Assembly (NCBI GenBank): GCA_963668015.2
Contig: CAXXCR010000010.1
Location: 1 to 64,000 of the forward strand
Direction: 5' to 3'
Length of the DNA: 64,000 nucleotides
From: Ilyobacter_A sp963668015
GTDB taxonomy: Bacteria > Fusobacteriota > Fusobacteriia > Fusobacteriales > Fusobacteriaceae
Under the pieces are notes generated by a model. The model did no database searches. It was given only the letters and a program-made list of their open reading frames with translations, and was not told the origin of the DNA. Shown in pieces: positions 27,295 through 35,560 of the stretch. Positions within the stretch are counted from its first letter, which is position 1; every line of letters starts with the position of its first letter. The translations under genes and the position numbers were made by a program.

Positions 27295-28201
27295 ACTTAA
27301 AACAAATTTCATAGGCGTGGATATGGAAAATCCTATAATGACAGCTTCTGGATGCTTTGGATTCGGTATGGAGTACAAAGATTACTTCGATCCAAATGAA
27401 CTGGGTGCAGCAGTACTGAAAGGTATCACGCTTGAACCTAGAAACGGAAACGAGGGGACAAGGATTGCGGAAACACCTGCAGGAATGCTAAACTGTGTCG
27501 GACTTGAAAACCCCGGTATAGAGTACTTTAAAAAAGAAATACTATCTGAGCTTAAGGGTAAACTTAATATACCGATGGTACTCAATATAAACGGGAAAAC
27601 TATAGAAGAGTACGTAGAGTTGGCAAAAATAGTTGAGGAGATAGATGAGGTTAAAATGGTTGAACTGAATATCTCCTGCCCGAATGTTAAAGATGGAGGG
27701 ATGGCATTTGGTGCAAATCCCGAAGTTGCAGGTTTGGTAACTAAAAAAGTAAGAGAGGTACTGAGCAAACCGCTTATAGTGAAGCTTTCGCCAAATGTAT
27801 CGGATATAGTTGAGATAGCAAAAATAGTTGAGGATAACGGTGCAGATGCAGTTGCTCTTATAAATACTCTGCTTGGTATGGCTATAGATATAAAGAAAAA
27901 GAAGCCTATACTTGGAAACATATTCGGCGGGCTTTCAGGTCCTGCAGTAAAACCAGTAGCTCTTAGAATGATATATCAAGTTAGCCAAGCTGTAAAGATA
28001 CCTGTACTTGGTATGGGTGGTATTAGCAGCACTGAGGACGCAATTGAGTTCTTTATGGCAGGGGCCTCAGCAATCTCTCTTGGTACAGGGATATTCGGAA
28101 ACCCAATGCTTCCTGTTGAAATAAAAAACGGGCTGCAAAAGTACTGTGAAGAAGAGGGATTGGAAAATATTTCTGAAATCATAGGAGCGGCACACTTATA
28201 A
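27287..28201 (+). CDS. pyrD: Dihydroorotate dehydrogenase PyrD, class 1B catalytic subunit
   Basis: FMN-dependent oxidation of dihydroorotate to orotate; 304 aa, functional with PyrK as an NAD+-linked heterotetramer. TASGCFGFG near the N-terminus, NISCPNVKDGG with the catalytic Cys of class 1B enzymes, and the FMN motif GMGGISSTEDA are visible. The ATG at 27287 sits 12 nt after GGAGGT and inside the pyrK tail, implying coupling. Confidence 0.96.
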   Translation: MNRLKTNFIGVDMENPIMTASGCFGFGMEYKDYFDPNELGAAVLKGITLEPRNGNEGTRIAETPAGMLNCVGLENPGIEYFKKEILSELKGKLNIPMVLNINGKTIEEYVELAKIVEEIDEVKMVELNISCPNVKDGGMAFGANPEVAGLVTKKVREVLSKPLIVKLSPNVSDIVEIAKIVEDNGADAVALINTLLGMAIDIKKKKPILGNIFGGLSGPAVKPVALRMIYQVSQAVKIPVLGMGGISSTEDAIEFFMAGASAISLGTGIFGNPMLPVEIKNGLQKYCEEEGLENISEIIGAAHL

Positions 28202-28211
28202 GGGGGTAGAG

Positions 28212-28931
28212 ATGAACGCAAAGGATAGATTGATATTAGCACTTGATTACAGCAACTTGGAAGATGCCAAGGTTTTAGTTGAAAAATTAGGTAATACAAT
28301 TGATATATATAAGGTAGGTTTGGAACTTTTTTTAACAAGCGGCGGTAAAGCAGTCGACTATCTTCATAAAAAGGGGAAAAAAGTATTTTTAGACCTTAAA
28401 TTCCACGACATCCCAAATACTGTTGAGATGGCTTCAAGGTTTGCAGTGGATAAAGGCGTGTTTATGTTTAATGTACACGCATCAGGCGGGAAAAAAATGA
28501 TGGGTAATGTTTCCCGTATGATTGAGGAAACAGGAAGTAAAAGTATAGCCATAGCTGTGACTATACTGACTAGCTTTTCAGAAGGGGAGATCGAGGAGCA
28601 GTTTAAAAGCAGCCTGAGCTTAGAAGAGATGGTTATGCACTTTGCCAGCTTGACAAAAGAAAGCGGGATGCACGGAGTTGTATGCTCACCTCTTGAAGCT
28701 GGCTTAATCAAAAAAATATGCGGTAAAGAGTTTAAGACCATATGTCCAGGTGTAAGACCGGCCTGGTCAGCTAAAAATGACCAGCAGAGGATAATGACTC
28801 CTAAAATGGCTATAGAGAATGGGGCGGACTTTTTGGTGGTAGGAAGACCTATAAGGGCTGCAGAAGATCCAGCTAAGGCAGCAGAGCTTGTTCTAAAGGA
28901 GATAGAGGAAGCTTTAGAAGGGGGAGAGTAA
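28212..28931 (+). CDS. pyrF: Orotidine 5'-phosphate decarboxylase PyrF
   Basis: Decarboxylates OMP to UMP; 239 aa, group I. The catalytic DLKFHDIPNT motif near residues 57-66 is intact, and the phosphate-binding VVGRPIRAAEDP lies near the C-terminus. ATG after GGGGGTAGAG. The stop overlaps the pyrC start as TAATG. Confidence 0.97.
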   Translation: MNAKDRLILALDYSNLEDAKVLVEKLGNTIDIYKVGLELFLTSGGKAVDYLHKKGKKVFLDLKFHDIPNTVEMASRFAVDKGVFMFNVHASGGKKMMGNVSRMIEETGSKSIAIAVTILTSFSEGEIEEQFKSSLSLEEMVMHFASLTKESGMHGVVCSPLEAGLIKKICGKEFKTICPGVRPAWSAKNDQQRIMTPKMAIENGADFLVVGRPIRAAEDPAKAAELVLKEIEEALEGGE

Positions 28932-30196
28932 TGCTTCTTAAAAATGCAAATATAGTAGGGGATAACGGCGAAATACTGAAAAGGGACATCTACATAGAAC
29001 ACGGAAAAATAGTGAAAGTATCTGAAAAAATCCAAAGTTTGGATTTGCTAAGAAAGAAGTTTTTAGGTGAATCTGAGCCTGAAACACTTAAAACTTTTGA
29101 AGTAAGGGACCTTTCCGGTAAGCTAGTACTTCCTGGAATAATAGATGCACACACGCATATGAGGGATCCTGGACTTTGCCATAAAGAGGACCTGCACACG
29201 GGTTCTCTTGCCTGCGCCAAAGGAGGAATAACTACATTTTTGGATATGCCAAATACAGTCCCGCCGACAGTGAGCATAGAAGAGCTCAGTAAAAAAAGAG
29301 AGCTTGCGGCAGAGAAATCAATTGTGAACTATGGTTTCCACTTTGGAGCTACAGCAGACAACGTTGAGGAGATAAAAAAGGCAGCTAATACAGCTTCAAC
29401 AAAAGTTTTTATGAACGTTTCCACCGGGAAAATGCTCATAGAAGATGAAGCGGCACTGGGAGCTGTATTCGAAAACTCCAAAATTATAAGCGTGCACGCA
29501 GAGGATGATATGGTTCAAAAGGCCATTGACTTGAACGATAAATATGGGGATACACTTTACCTGTGCCATATATCTCAAAAAAGCGAGATCGAATCTGTAA
29601 AAAAATATAGAGAGACTGGAAATAAAAAGATATATGTAGAGGTTACTCCGCACCACTTGTTTTTATGTGAGGAAGACAGAGACAGGGACGAAACAAGCAA
29701 GAAACTTCTAATCATGAAGCCTGAGCTAAAACCCAGGGAAGACATGGAATATCTGTGGGAGGCAATAAAAGAGGGAGTTGTGGACACGATAGGAACCGAC
29801 CACGCACCTCACCTTGCAGAGGAGAAGCTGGCAAAGACTACATTTGGTATACCGGGTGTAGAAAATTCGCTGCAGCTGATGCTGAGTGCGGTAAATAGCG
29901 GGAAGATTACGCTTAAAAAGCTTGTTGAACTAATGTGTGAAAACCCTGCAAAAATATTCAACTTGAAGCACAAGGGATATATAAAAGAGGGATATGATGC
30001 AGACTTGACAGTTGTGGACATGGAAAAAGAGTTCACAATAAACAATGCGGATGTTGTTTCAAAATGTGCCTGGACCCCTTTTGAAGGTAAAAAAGTAAAA
30101 GGCAGTCCTGTGGCTACTATTGTGAATGGGAAGTATGTATACGAAAATGGAGTATTTTATACATCTAACGGAAGGGAAGTGGAAATTTATGGATAG
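28931..30196 (+). CDS. pyrC: Dihydroorotase PyrC (class I)
   Basis: Zinc-dependent cyclisation of carbamoyl aspartate; 421 aa, the long class I form. The metal motif DAHTHMRDPG lies near residue 73, and the later DTIGTDHAPH provides the general base Asp and metal ligands. Starts overlapping pyrF and ends overlapping pyrE by 8 bp. Confidence 0.96.
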   Translation: MLLKNANIVGDNGEILKRDIYIEHGKIVKVSEKIQSLDLLRKKFLGESEPETLKTFEVRDLSGKLVLPGIIDAHTHMRDPGLCHKEDLHTGSLACAKGGITTFLDMPNTVPPTVSIEELSKKRELAAEKSIVNYGFHFGATADNVEEIKKAANTASTKVFMNVSTGKMLIEDEAALGAVFENSKIISVHAEDDMVQKAIDLNDKYGDTLYLCHISQKSEIESVKKYRETGNKKIYVEVTPHHLFLCEEDRDRDETSKKLLIMKPELKPREDMEYLWEAIKEGVVDTIGTDHAPHLAEEKLAKTTFGIPGVENSLQLMLSAVNSGKITLKKLVELMCENPAKIFNLKHKGYIKEGYDADLTVVDMEKEFTINNADVVSKCAWTPFEGKKVKGSPVATIVNGKYVYENGVFYTSNGREVEIYG

Positions 30197-30821
30197 AGCA
30201 AAGAAAGTAGCAAAGGCCTTGCTGGATGTAGAGGCTGTAAGAATAAATGTAAAAGAACCTTTTACCTTTGTATCAGGAATAAAAAGTCCGATCTACTGTG
30301 ACAACAGAAAGGTGATAGGATACCCTGAAGCCAGAGACTTAATTGTGGATTCGTTTGTTGAGGTGCTGGAAGGGAAAGCTTTTGATGTCATCGCCGGAAC
30401 AGCAACAGCAGGTATACCTTGGGCTGCATTTATTGCGGACAAGATGAACAAGCCGATGGCTTACATAAGAAGCAAGAAGAAAGAGCACGGAGCCGGGAAA
30501 CAGATAGAGGGGGCCAGTGTAGAAGGTAAGAGGGTTGTAGTCATAGAAGACCTTATAAGTACCGGAGGAAGCTGTATACAGGCTGTAGGAGCTGCCAGGG
30601 CAGAAGGAGCTGCATATGTTGAGGTTTCAGCTATATTCTCATATGAATTTAAAAAGGCTTTTGACAACTTCAACAGCATAGATTGTAAATGGGAAACTTT
30701 AAGTACTTTTATGGAACTTTTAGAACTTGTAAAAGAGCAAGAATACTTGAACGAAGAGGAGTTTGATATAGCTGCTTCTTGGAACAAGGATCCTCAAGCT
30801 TGGGGAAATCAATTTAAATAA
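30189..30821 (+). CDS. pyrE: Orotate phosphoribosyltransferase PyrE
   Basis: Converts orotate and PRPP to OMP; 210 aa. The PRPP-binding motif VVVIEDLISTGGS and the flexible loop RSKKKEHGAGKQ are present. I chose the ATG at 30189 (MDRAKKVAK), which follows GGAAG and overlaps the pyrC stop. Last gene of the operon. Confidence 0.96.
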   Translation: MDRAKKVAKALLDVEAVRINVKEPFTFVSGIKSPIYCDNRKVIGYPEARDLIVDSFVEVLEGKAFDVIAGTATAGIPWAAFIADKMNKPMAYIRSKKKEHGAGKQIEGASVEGKRVVVIEDLISTGGSCIQAVGAARAEGAAYVEVSAIFSYEFKKAFDNFNSIDCKWETLSTFMELLELVKEQEYLNEEEFDIAASWNKDPQAWGNQFK

Positions 30822-30850
30822 GACGCTTAATTAAATACGAGACATAGAAG

Positions 30851-30945
30851 ACGCCTATATCTTTCGGATGAGAAAGTTTAAGAAAACATTAAAAATAAAA
30901 AATGTTTTCTTAAAAATCTGAAAGAAAGGGTGTTTTTTATTTATT
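30851..30945 (+). terminator. Terminator with unusually long compound hairpin after pyrE
   Basis: Three nested helices are visible: ACGCC/GGGUGU (30851 and 30928-30933), UCUUUCGGAU/AUCUGAAAGA (30860-30869 / 30916-30925) and UUUAAGAAAACAUU/AAUGUUUUCUUAAA (30877-30890 / 30901-30914). TTTTTTATTTATTT follows. It ends the pyr operon. Confidence 0.7.
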
Positions 30946-30984
30946 TGAATTGGATTTTTAAATAAAAATACCATAGATATCGAT

Positions 30985-31023
30985 ACATACTTTAATTAAA
31001 ATTAAATTTTAATTAAAGTATGT
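30985..31023. repeat. 39-bp perfect A+T palindrome upstream of the GNAT gene
   Basis: Two 19-bp arms around a single central A, starting ACATACTTTAATT. It lies about 130 bp before the acetyltransferase start and could be an operator or a cruciform-prone site. The rest of the 30946-31150 spacer is A+T-rich with no clear promoter. Confidence 0.6.
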
Positions 31024-31150
31024 TGGAGATGATAAAATTATTGTTGTATTTTGCAACAAATATGTGTTAAAATTTTTATTACTTATAAAAATCTGAACAA
31101 TAAGTTTTAATAAATTTTGCAGTTTGAAAGGCTTAGGTAAGGAGGAACTT

Positions 31151-31669
31151 ATGGCAGAATTTAATATTAGATTTGGTGAAGAGAGAGATTTGAAAGCCTT
31201 AACTGATATTTATAATTATTATGTAGAACACACAACGATAACTTTTGATATAGAGATCTATACAGTTGAGAAAAGAAAATTGTGGTTTGATAAATATGAT
31301 AAAGATGGGCCTTATAAGCTCTTGGTAGCTGAAAATGGAGGCAAGATCATCGGGTATGCTACTAGTAGCCGGCTAAGGGACAAGGGCGCTTATATGACGT
31401 CTGTGGAGACCAGCATCTATGTGGATAAAAATGCCCGTGAAAAAGGTGTGGGCACTAAGTTGTATGAGAGATTATTCCAGGAACTAGAAAAAGAGGATGT
31501 AAACAGGGCGTATGCCGGTGTAACTCAGCCAAATCAGATATCTGAGAATATTCACAGAAAATTTGGATTTGAAGAGGTAGGTCGCTTCAGCCAGGTTGGA
31601 AGGAAATTTGGAGAATATTGGGATGTAAAGTGGTTTGAAAAAAAAACTTTAGATACTTTGAAGTTTTGA
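31151..31669 (+). CDS. GNAT acetyltransferase, phosphinothricin/methionine-sulfone acetyltransferase-like
   Basis: Acetyl-CoA dependent N-acetyltransferase of 172 aa. An N-terminal IRFGEERDLKALTDIYNYYV segment, YVDKNAREKGVGTKL (the acetyl-CoA pyrophosphate loop) and the late HRKFGFEEVGRFSQVGRKFG match the PAT/MnaT branch, which acetylates amino-acid analogues. The physiological substrate is unknown. I chose the ATG at 31151, which has AAGGAGG 5 nt upstream; a longer in-frame start at 31124 lacks a site. Monocistronic. Confidence 0.85.
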   Translation: MAEFNIRFGEERDLKALTDIYNYYVEHTTITFDIEIYTVEKRKLWFDKYDKDGPYKLLVAENGGKIIGYATSSRLRDKGAYMTSVETSIYVDKNAREKGVGTKLYERLFQELEKEDVNRAYAGVTQPNQISENIHRKFGFEEVGRFSQVGRKFGEYWDVKWFEKKTLDTLKF

Positions 31670-31819
31670 CATTAAAACACTGTAAATAAACTTAAAATTT
31701 GGTACATAAAATAAACAAACTCAGATTAAATTATATTCAAAAAATATGAAAAAAATTGAAAAATGATGGAAAAAAGCATAAAAAACCCTGATTTTATTGA
31801 AAAAAAAGGGAAAAAACTA

Positions 31820-31848
31820 TTGAAAAACTGTGTTTAGTATGGTATAAA
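31820..31848 (+). promoter_or_regulatory. Promoter of the HU gene
   Basis: TTGAAA (31820-31825) and TATAAA (31843-31848) are separated by exactly 17 bp, about 60 bp upstream of the HU start. Confidence 0.7.
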
Positions 31849-31908
31849 TGAGAGAGTAAAGGGAATCCTTAATTTTCTTGACTTATATTAAGACTGGGAG
31901 GTAGAGTA

Positions 31909-32184
31909 ATGACAAAAAAAGAGTTCGTAAAATTATTTGCAGAAAAAGGTGCTTTCGAATCTAAAGCTGAGGCTGAAAGAAAGCTAGATGCATTTTTAGC
32001 AACAGTAGAAGATGTATTAACTTCAGGAGACGAAGTTAACTTCATCGGATGGGGGAAATTCGAAGTAGCTGAAAGAGCTGCAAGAACAGGAAGAAACCCT
32101 AAAACTGGAGAAGAAATCAAAATCGAAGCTAAAAAAGTTGTTAAATTCAAAGCTGGTAAGAAATTAAACGACAAAGTTAACTAA
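31909..32184 (+). CDS. hup: HU family DNA-binding protein
   Basis: Histone-like nucleoid protein, 91 aa, homodimeric DNA bending. The conserved GWGKFEVAERAARTGRNP beta-arm (residues about 47-64, RNP tip) and the amphipathic N-terminal helices are clear. ATG after GGAGGT. Monocistronic between its own promoter and a strong terminator, as usual for an abundant protein. Confidence 0.96.
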   Translation: MTKKEFVKLFAEKGAFESKAEAERKLDAFLATVEDVLTSGDEVNFIGWGKFEVAERAARTGRNPKTGEEIKIEAKKVVKFKAGKKLNDKVN

Positions 32185-32185
32185 T

Positions 32186-32217
32186 AAAAAAGTCCGGATC
32201 TAGATCCGGACTTTTTT
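32186..32217. terminator. Bidirectional terminator after HU
   Basis: Perfect palindrome AGTCCGGATC and its complement, flanked by AAAAA and TTTTTT. It also serves the convergent HAD gene on the minus strand. Confidence 0.9.
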
Positions 32218-32222
32218 ATTTA

Positions 32223-32943
32223 TTACATTATTTCAATTCCGGGCTTTAACTTGTATATTACATCCTTTCTCTCCACTATTATTTCAGATTTTTTTATCAG
32301 TTCTTTATTTTCAAGTATTGAATTTATAAGTTCTTTTGCTGGATTTATTGCCACAGGATGTCCCACTTTTTCAAACATTCCAAGATCTCCATTTGTATCT
32401 CCATATGCATAACTTTTTTTCAAATCCAGATGGTGTTTTCTGACAAAATGATCGAGAGCTTTCTTTTTGCTCACAGAATCCCACATACCGGTTATTTCTC
32501 CGTTGAATTTGTTTTCATGATCCACATGGTAGACAGAACCATAGAAATCTGATGCACCGTATTTTTTAGCCATTTTTGATACCAAAAAATCAGGACTTCC
32601 AGATATAAATATCACTTTATGACCTTGATCAATATGCCATTCTATTCTTTTTCTGGTATACCTATAAACCCTTTCACCTTTAAGTCTTATAACTTGATTT
32701 GACACAAATTCAACTTCCGGTTTTTTGATCCCTTTTAAAGCATCTATATATACAGCAACAACCTCCATTAAGTAGTCATCATAGTTTCCCTGTCTCTTGT
32801 CCCAGTCATAGAAGGTCTGCTTAGCTTGTGAATGCCATACTTTTGGGGTCTATTACCTCGTATCTGATGAGTTTTTTAAAATGTTCTACGAGAAGAGAAT
32901 CACGGTATAATGTGCCATCAATATCAAAAAATGCACCGATCAT
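32223..32943 (-). CDS. HAD superfamily (IB) phosphatase, frameshifted
   Basis: SerB-like HAD hydrolase. The true start is the ATG at 32943 (after GGAGGT), giving FFDIDGTLY with the nucleophile Asp7 and Asp9. A +1 insertion in the CCCC/AAAA run near 32855 breaks the frame. On correction the protein reads through KVWHSQAK into VAVYIDALKG, SGSPDFLVSKMAKKYG and the acidic YGDTNGDLGMF, for 239 aa in all. Subfamily IB members act on small phosphomonoesters; the substrate is unknown. As written, the gene lacks its catalytic N-terminus in the main frame. Confidence 0.88.
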
Positions 32944-33108
32944 AGTACCACCTCCATTTAGTAGTTATATAGATATTCCATTATAAAAAAATTTTCCTAC
33001 TATTTCTGTCTTATATTTAATAGTTTTATGTAACAGTCTTCTTAGGTATTTAAACATTTCTTTAATTATCTACTTATAAAAGAGTTCATATAACTTAAAT
33101 CGAATTAC

Positions 33109-33174
33109 TTGTGCTATAGCACAAGTAATTTTGGGTTTACACATATTGTATTCTACCTAAAAAAAAAACTAAAC
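33109..33174. promoter_or_regulatory. Conserved 65-bp control block, copy 1, with operator palindrome
   Basis: TTGTGCTATAGCACAA (33109-33124), inside a 28-bp perfect palindrome (33104-33131), is followed without gaps by a segment matching copy 2 (36102-36165) at about 70% of positions, ending in an A-run and CTAAA. It lies 37 bp before a 32-codon ORF and about 240 bp before the lactonase-like gene. Probably the binding site of the PucR regulator encoded nearby. Confidence 0.7.
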
Positions 33175-33210
33175 TAAGTCATATATGATAAATTCTTAGG
33201 GGGTATTAAA

Positions 33211-33309
33211 ATGTGTAAAAAATGTATATCAGAAGGATTGGTAACAAAATGTTCAGCTTGTATAGTTATGTTTAAAAAAATGGAAAAATTACATAATGTT
33301 AATAAATAA
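33211..33309 (+). CDS. 32-aa double-CxxC microprotein
   Basis: Short ORF with a good start (GGGGG, 8 nt, ATG). It encodes MCKKCISEGLVTKCSACIVM then FKKMEKLHNVNK. Two CxxC motifs (Cys2-Cys5 and Cys14-Cys17) could bind one Zn or an Fe-S centre. It lies directly downstream of the conserved control block and upstream of the lactonase-like gene, so it is probably the first gene of that transcript. No family recognised. Confidence 0.55.
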   Translation: MCKKCISEGLVTKCSACIVMFKKMEKLHNVNK

Positions 33310-33410
33310 TTCTTAGACATAATTTTTATTTTGAACTATGCAGCCTTGAATCTATGAGAAACAATTAGGATTTAGGAATAAAAATTTATAATTAATTTTG
33401 GAGGAAGAAC

Positions 33411-34214
33411 GTGAAAATTTATATTTTAAACACCGGTTATTTAGAAACCGACAGAAACAATGTAGAAGCGTGCTCGAAGATAGGGACTTATAGTAACCCA
33501 GCAGTTCAAAATGATTGGATAAAACTTCCGGTTATGAGTTTTCTAATTGAAAATGAGGGAGAGTATATATTATATGATGTTGGGAGCCATCCAGATGCAA
33601 TGGAAGGATACTGGCCAAAACACCTGCAGGAAATATATCCTCTATATCAAAATGAAGAAGAAAAATTAGAAAATCAACTGGCGCTATGTGGAGTGAAGCC
33701 AGAAGACATAAAGACAGTAGTAATTTCTCATATGCACTTAGATCATGCAGGAAATTTACATCTATTTAAGCATGCAGATGTTTATGTGGCAAAAGCTGAC
33801 TTTATCCATGCGCAAACCCAAGTACGTTTGAATCCAGATATTACAACACACGGAGGGTATATAAAAGGAGATTTAGATGTACCAATTAAGCAGTACCACC
33901 TAGTAGAGGAAGATTTTGAAATTGTACCAGGAATTGAAGTAGTTAATTTACCAGGTCATACCCCGGGATTACTAGGACTAGTGGTACACTTAGAAAAATC
34001 TGGAACTTTTATTCTTCCTCAAGACTGTATATATACAGAGGCTATATTTGGACCTCCTGCGAAAGCATCTGGACTTCTATATGACAGTTTGAATTATTTT
34101 AAATCTATTGAAAAAGTAAGAAGATTAAAAGATAAATATCATGCAAAGATAATTTTCGCCCATGATTATGAGTTTTTTAAAACATTGAAAACAGCACCTG
34201 AATTTTATGAATAA
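33411..34214 (+). CDS. Metallo-beta-lactamase fold lactonase-like hydrolase
   Basis: 267-aa MBL-fold enzyme in the N-acyl-homoserine lactonase (AiiA/AttM) group, cytoplasmic. The dinuclear zinc motif is His107-x-His109-x-Asp111-His112 (SHMHLDHAGN); further ligands are in NLPGHTPG (His) and PQDCIY (Asp). AttM of Agrobacterium opens gamma-butyrolactone to 4-hydroxybutyrate. The neighbouring 4-aminobutyrate transaminase and 4-hydroxybutyrate-type dehydrogenase make that activity attractive here, but quorum-signal cleavage is also possible. GTG start after GGAGGAAGAAC; own terminator at 34233. Confidence 0.8.
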   Translation: MKIYILNTGYLETDRNNVEACSKIGTYSNPAVQNDWIKLPVMSFLIENEGEYILYDVGSHPDAMEGYWPKHLQEIYPLYQNEEEKLENQLALCGVKPEDIKTVVISHMHLDHAGNLHLFKHADVYVAKADFIHAQTQVRLNPDITTHGGYIKGDLDVPIKQYHLVEEDFEIVPGIEVVNLPGHTPGLLGLVVHLEKSGTFILPQDCIYTEAIFGPPAKASGLLYDSLNYFKSIEKVRRLKDKYHAKIIFAHDYEFFKTLKTAPEFYE

Positions 34215-34232
34215 TGGATAGAAATTTAAAAG

Positions 34233-34272
34233 TGCCCGATAACAATGCTTGTTATCGGGCATCTTTTATTTT
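34233..34272 (+). terminator. Terminator after the lactonase-like gene
   Basis: Perfect 13-bp stem TGCCCGATAACAA with a TGC loop, followed by TCTTTTATTTT. Confidence 0.85.
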
Positions 34273-34374
34273 AATAGATATGCATCTGAATTCTTAAAAA
34301 TTAAGATCAAATTGTAATAACTCAGTTAAAAAATCAATAAAGGGTAAATTCTTTGTTAGATTTATAGTTCTAAT

Positions 34375-35560
34375 TTACATAATCTCTCTAAGCATTAGAG
34401 CGATACTATAAATAAGTCTTGTATTTAGCTGTGATAAATCACAGGAAAGGATTTCTTGTATTTTAGCCAGCTTATAGTTGATTGTATTCCTATGATAAAA
34501 ATAGTTGAGCAGCGACCTCTTTGACACTCCCGCTGTATTTTAAATAAGTATCTAGTACCAGTATATAGTCGGTACCGTTAAGTTGATCATACTTGACCAA
34601 AGGCTCTATCGTTTCTTGATAATATTCATTTATGACTTCTTTATCCTCCATAGATAATAGCAGTTTATATAAGCCTAATTCACTATACAAGCTTATTTTG
34701 TTACTCTCCTCTTTTCTTTTTTGAAGTTTTAGTATATCCATTGCTTGACGGTAGCTTTTTGCTATACAATTAATATTTTTAGTAGTTTCACCGATACAGA
34801 AATATATATCGTCTTTTTTATTTAATAATTCAGAGCATTTTTTCTTTACTTTTGCGATAATATCTTTTATTTCTTTTTCGCTGTATTTAGCAAATGCTAT
34901 AATAAACCTACCTTCTAATTCAAAAACAAAAGTTCTTTCATAAGCATAAGTAACTATATTTTCAATATTTTTTAATAGATTAGACCGTTTTTTTTCATCA
35001 ATTATTTTTCCTGTTGAACCTTCTAATACTTCAATAACTGCAATACAGTACGACCAGTTAGAGTTGAAATTATGAATTTCCAATTGTGGTATGTACAAGT
35101 CCACTTGGTCCGGAAAGAATATTGCATTTTTAACTGCAGAAGATAATTCTATGTTAGTCCTGTCTGATATTGTAATTTGGTAGCAAAAGCTTTTTATGAA
35201 ATTGGCCATATACACATGCCAGGGAACTTCAAATAGTGGGAAATCATGCTCATTACAAAAATCTATGATTTCATCTGAGATGCTCTCAATATACGGCCCG
35301 ATATTAATTACCATACCACTGGCGTGATTATAGTATGTAAGTTTAACCAGTTCAAATAGGTCTTCCTTTTTTTCCAGGGCTATACCGGTTACAAAGGAGA
35401 GTTCTTGTCCTTCTAAAAAAGTTGATATCTCTATACCTTCAATCATATGTGCCCATCTCACTACATTATCCATCCCATTTTCCCCGGCAATCAATTTTAT
35501 GTCTTTCTTGTTTGTAGTTTCATATAATTCACTTAATTTTATAGCCATTTTTAACCCCAT
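34375..35560 (-). CDS. PucR-family transcriptional regulator, frameshifted before the HTH
   Basis: N-terminal PucR ligand-binding domain (WAHMIEG, FVTGIAL, the ASGMVINIGPY region), a middle GGDEF-related CdaR domain, and a C-terminal PucR helix-turn-helix. The main frame stops at 34490 inside the HTH (EVAAQLFLS). One extra T near 34494 (plus-strand numbering) explains this. On correction it reads EVAAQLFLHRNTINYKLAKI and ends at 34375, 394 aa. Two starts are possible, 35560 or 35548; the latter has TGGGGT at good spacing. Position and flanking palindromes suggest it controls the lactonase and GABA genes on both sides. Confidence 0.85.

Noticed and set aside
33104..33174. Sigma-54 promoter within the conserved control block
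   Set aside because: GG and a downstream TTGTA occur, but the spacing is 12 and not 10 bp and the GC doublet is missing in both copies.
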